From Pseudomonadales bacterium (lineage in GTDB: Bacteria > Pseudomonadota > Gammaproteobacteria > Pseudomonadales > IMCC2047), in contig JAIPFG010000165.1 in assembly GCA_021736745.1 (NCBI GenBank), positions 1-7,108 on the forward strand: 7,108 nt of DNA, written 5' to 3'. Position numbers and translations under genes: made by a program. The notes below the pieces were generated by a model. The model was not told where the DNA came from. It ran no database searches and saw nothing but the letters and a program-made list of their open reading frames with translations. Of the stretch, positions 6,623 through 7,108 are shown piece after piece; positions within the stretch are counted from its first letter, which is position 1; every line of letters starts with the position of its first letter.

Positions 6623-7108
6623 TTATGGTTCATATACCAGGCTGGCGCTAAGCCAGCGCTCCAATAGCTCACGCGACATCCCTTTCCTGGCGGCGAGGTC
6701 GTCAACCTGATCACGATCGATTTTTCCAACTCCAAAATACTTTGATTCCGGATGTGAAAAATACCAGCCACTGACAGAGGCCGCCGGCGCCATAGCGAAA
6801 CTTTCTGTGAGCGTTACACCGGTATGTTGTTCGGCTTGCAATAAATTAAACAGGGCCGTTTTTTCGGTATGATCAGGGCAGGCAGGATAACCGGGGGCTG
6901 GGCGGATGCCTTGATAACTTTCCTTGATTAGTTGGTCATTTGATAATTTTTCATCTTCACCATACCCCCAAAATTCCTGGCGAACTCTTTCATGCATTCT
7001 TTCGGCAAACGCTTCTGCCAGACGATCAGCAAGTGCTTTGACCATGATGGCATTATAGTCATCGTGAGCCGCTTCAAATTCAGCGACGAATTCCTTAGCG
7101 CCAAGGCC
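6623..7108 (-). CDS. metH: Cobalamin-dependent methionine synthase, C-terminal activation domain, 5' end cut by window
   Basis: MetH transfers a methyl group from methyltetrahydrofolate through cobalamin to homocysteine. Only the last 161 residues are in the window (E. coli MetH is about 1227); the frame continues to the right edge, where the bases before the ATG at 7045 read GLGAKEFVAEFEAAHDDYNA, a normal MetH sequence. This is the S-adenosylmethionine-binding domain that reactivates oxidised cobalamin by reductive methylation. The motif RPAPGYPACPDHTEK carries the Arg and Gly-Tyr of the known RxxxGY AdoMet-binding motif, and SGWYFSHPESKYFGVGKI is the second conserved stretch. The natural C-terminus is present, ending after DRDQVDDLAARKGMS and LERWLS. 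It is followed by the DUF2970 gene at 18 bases. Catalytic, folate and cobalamin domains and the promoter lie beyond the right edge. Confidence 0.96.
   Translation of the reverse strand, partial: GLGAKEFVAEFEAAHDDYNAIMVKALADRLAEAFAERMHERVRQEFWGYGEDEKLSNDQLIKESYQGIRPAPGYPACPDHTEKTALFNLLQAEQHTGVTLTESFAMAPAASVSGWYFSHPESKYFGVGKIDRDQVDDLAARKGMSRELLERWLSASLVYEP

Noticed and set aside
1..7108. Mobile element, CRISPR, defence or toxin system
   Set aside because: No transposase, integrase, direct-repeat array or toxin-like gene was seen; all the genes belong to housekeeping or widespread families and the base composition appears even.

Overview
The window looks like ordinary chromosomal DNA from a gammaproteobacterium, probably in or near the Pseudomonadales/Cellvibrionales. 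The sulfite reductase is the 552-residue, CysJ-less type found in Pseudomonas, with a DUF934 gene overlapping its 3' end and metH close upstream. A DUF2970 gene, a DUF6489 gene and an Escherichia-like FadH agree with this. I see no mobile elements, CRISPR arrays, tRNA or rRNA genes, phage genes or clearly foreign DNA. The lineage is inferred from remembered protein families, not from a search.

Layout, left to right. (1) Bases 1-1032 on the + strand hold the C-terminal third of an RND-type efflux pump permease, cut by the left edge. Everything else lies on the - strand. (2) Bases 1060-3865, read right to left, form a likely operon: a small DUF6489 protein, then 2,4-dienoyl-CoA reductase (fadH), then a PaaI-type hotdog thioesterase. 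A good sigma70-like promoter (3970-3997) precedes it. The thioesterase and the RND gene converge with only 27 bases between them. (3) Bases 4052-6215 hold a two-gene sulfite assimilation unit, cysI followed by a DUF934 gene that overlaps it by 8 bases. A sigma70-like promoter lies upstream (6304-6332) and a perfect 14-bp inverted repeat downstream (4006-4040). (4) Bases 6380-7108 hold the C-terminal end of cobalamin-dependent methionine synthase (metH, cut by the right edge), followed 18 bases later by a small DUF2970 membrane protein with a GTG start.

How the genes work together. CysI reduces sulfite to sulfide for cysteine synthesis, and MetH makes methionine from homocysteine, so the right half is about sulfur amino acids. 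FadH removes the double bonds that block beta-oxidation of polyunsaturated fatty acids, and the neighbouring thioesterase probably acts on acyl-CoAs, so the middle block is about lipid catabolism. The RND pump is unrelated to either.

I found no convincing undescribed system. The points most worth a second look are the uncharacterised DUF6489 protein in front of fadH, with a small palindrome touching its Shine-Dalgarno sequence; the perfect inverted repeat without a T-tract between the two operons; and two families whose usual key residues are replaced (the RND TM10 lysine and the thioesterase HGG motif).
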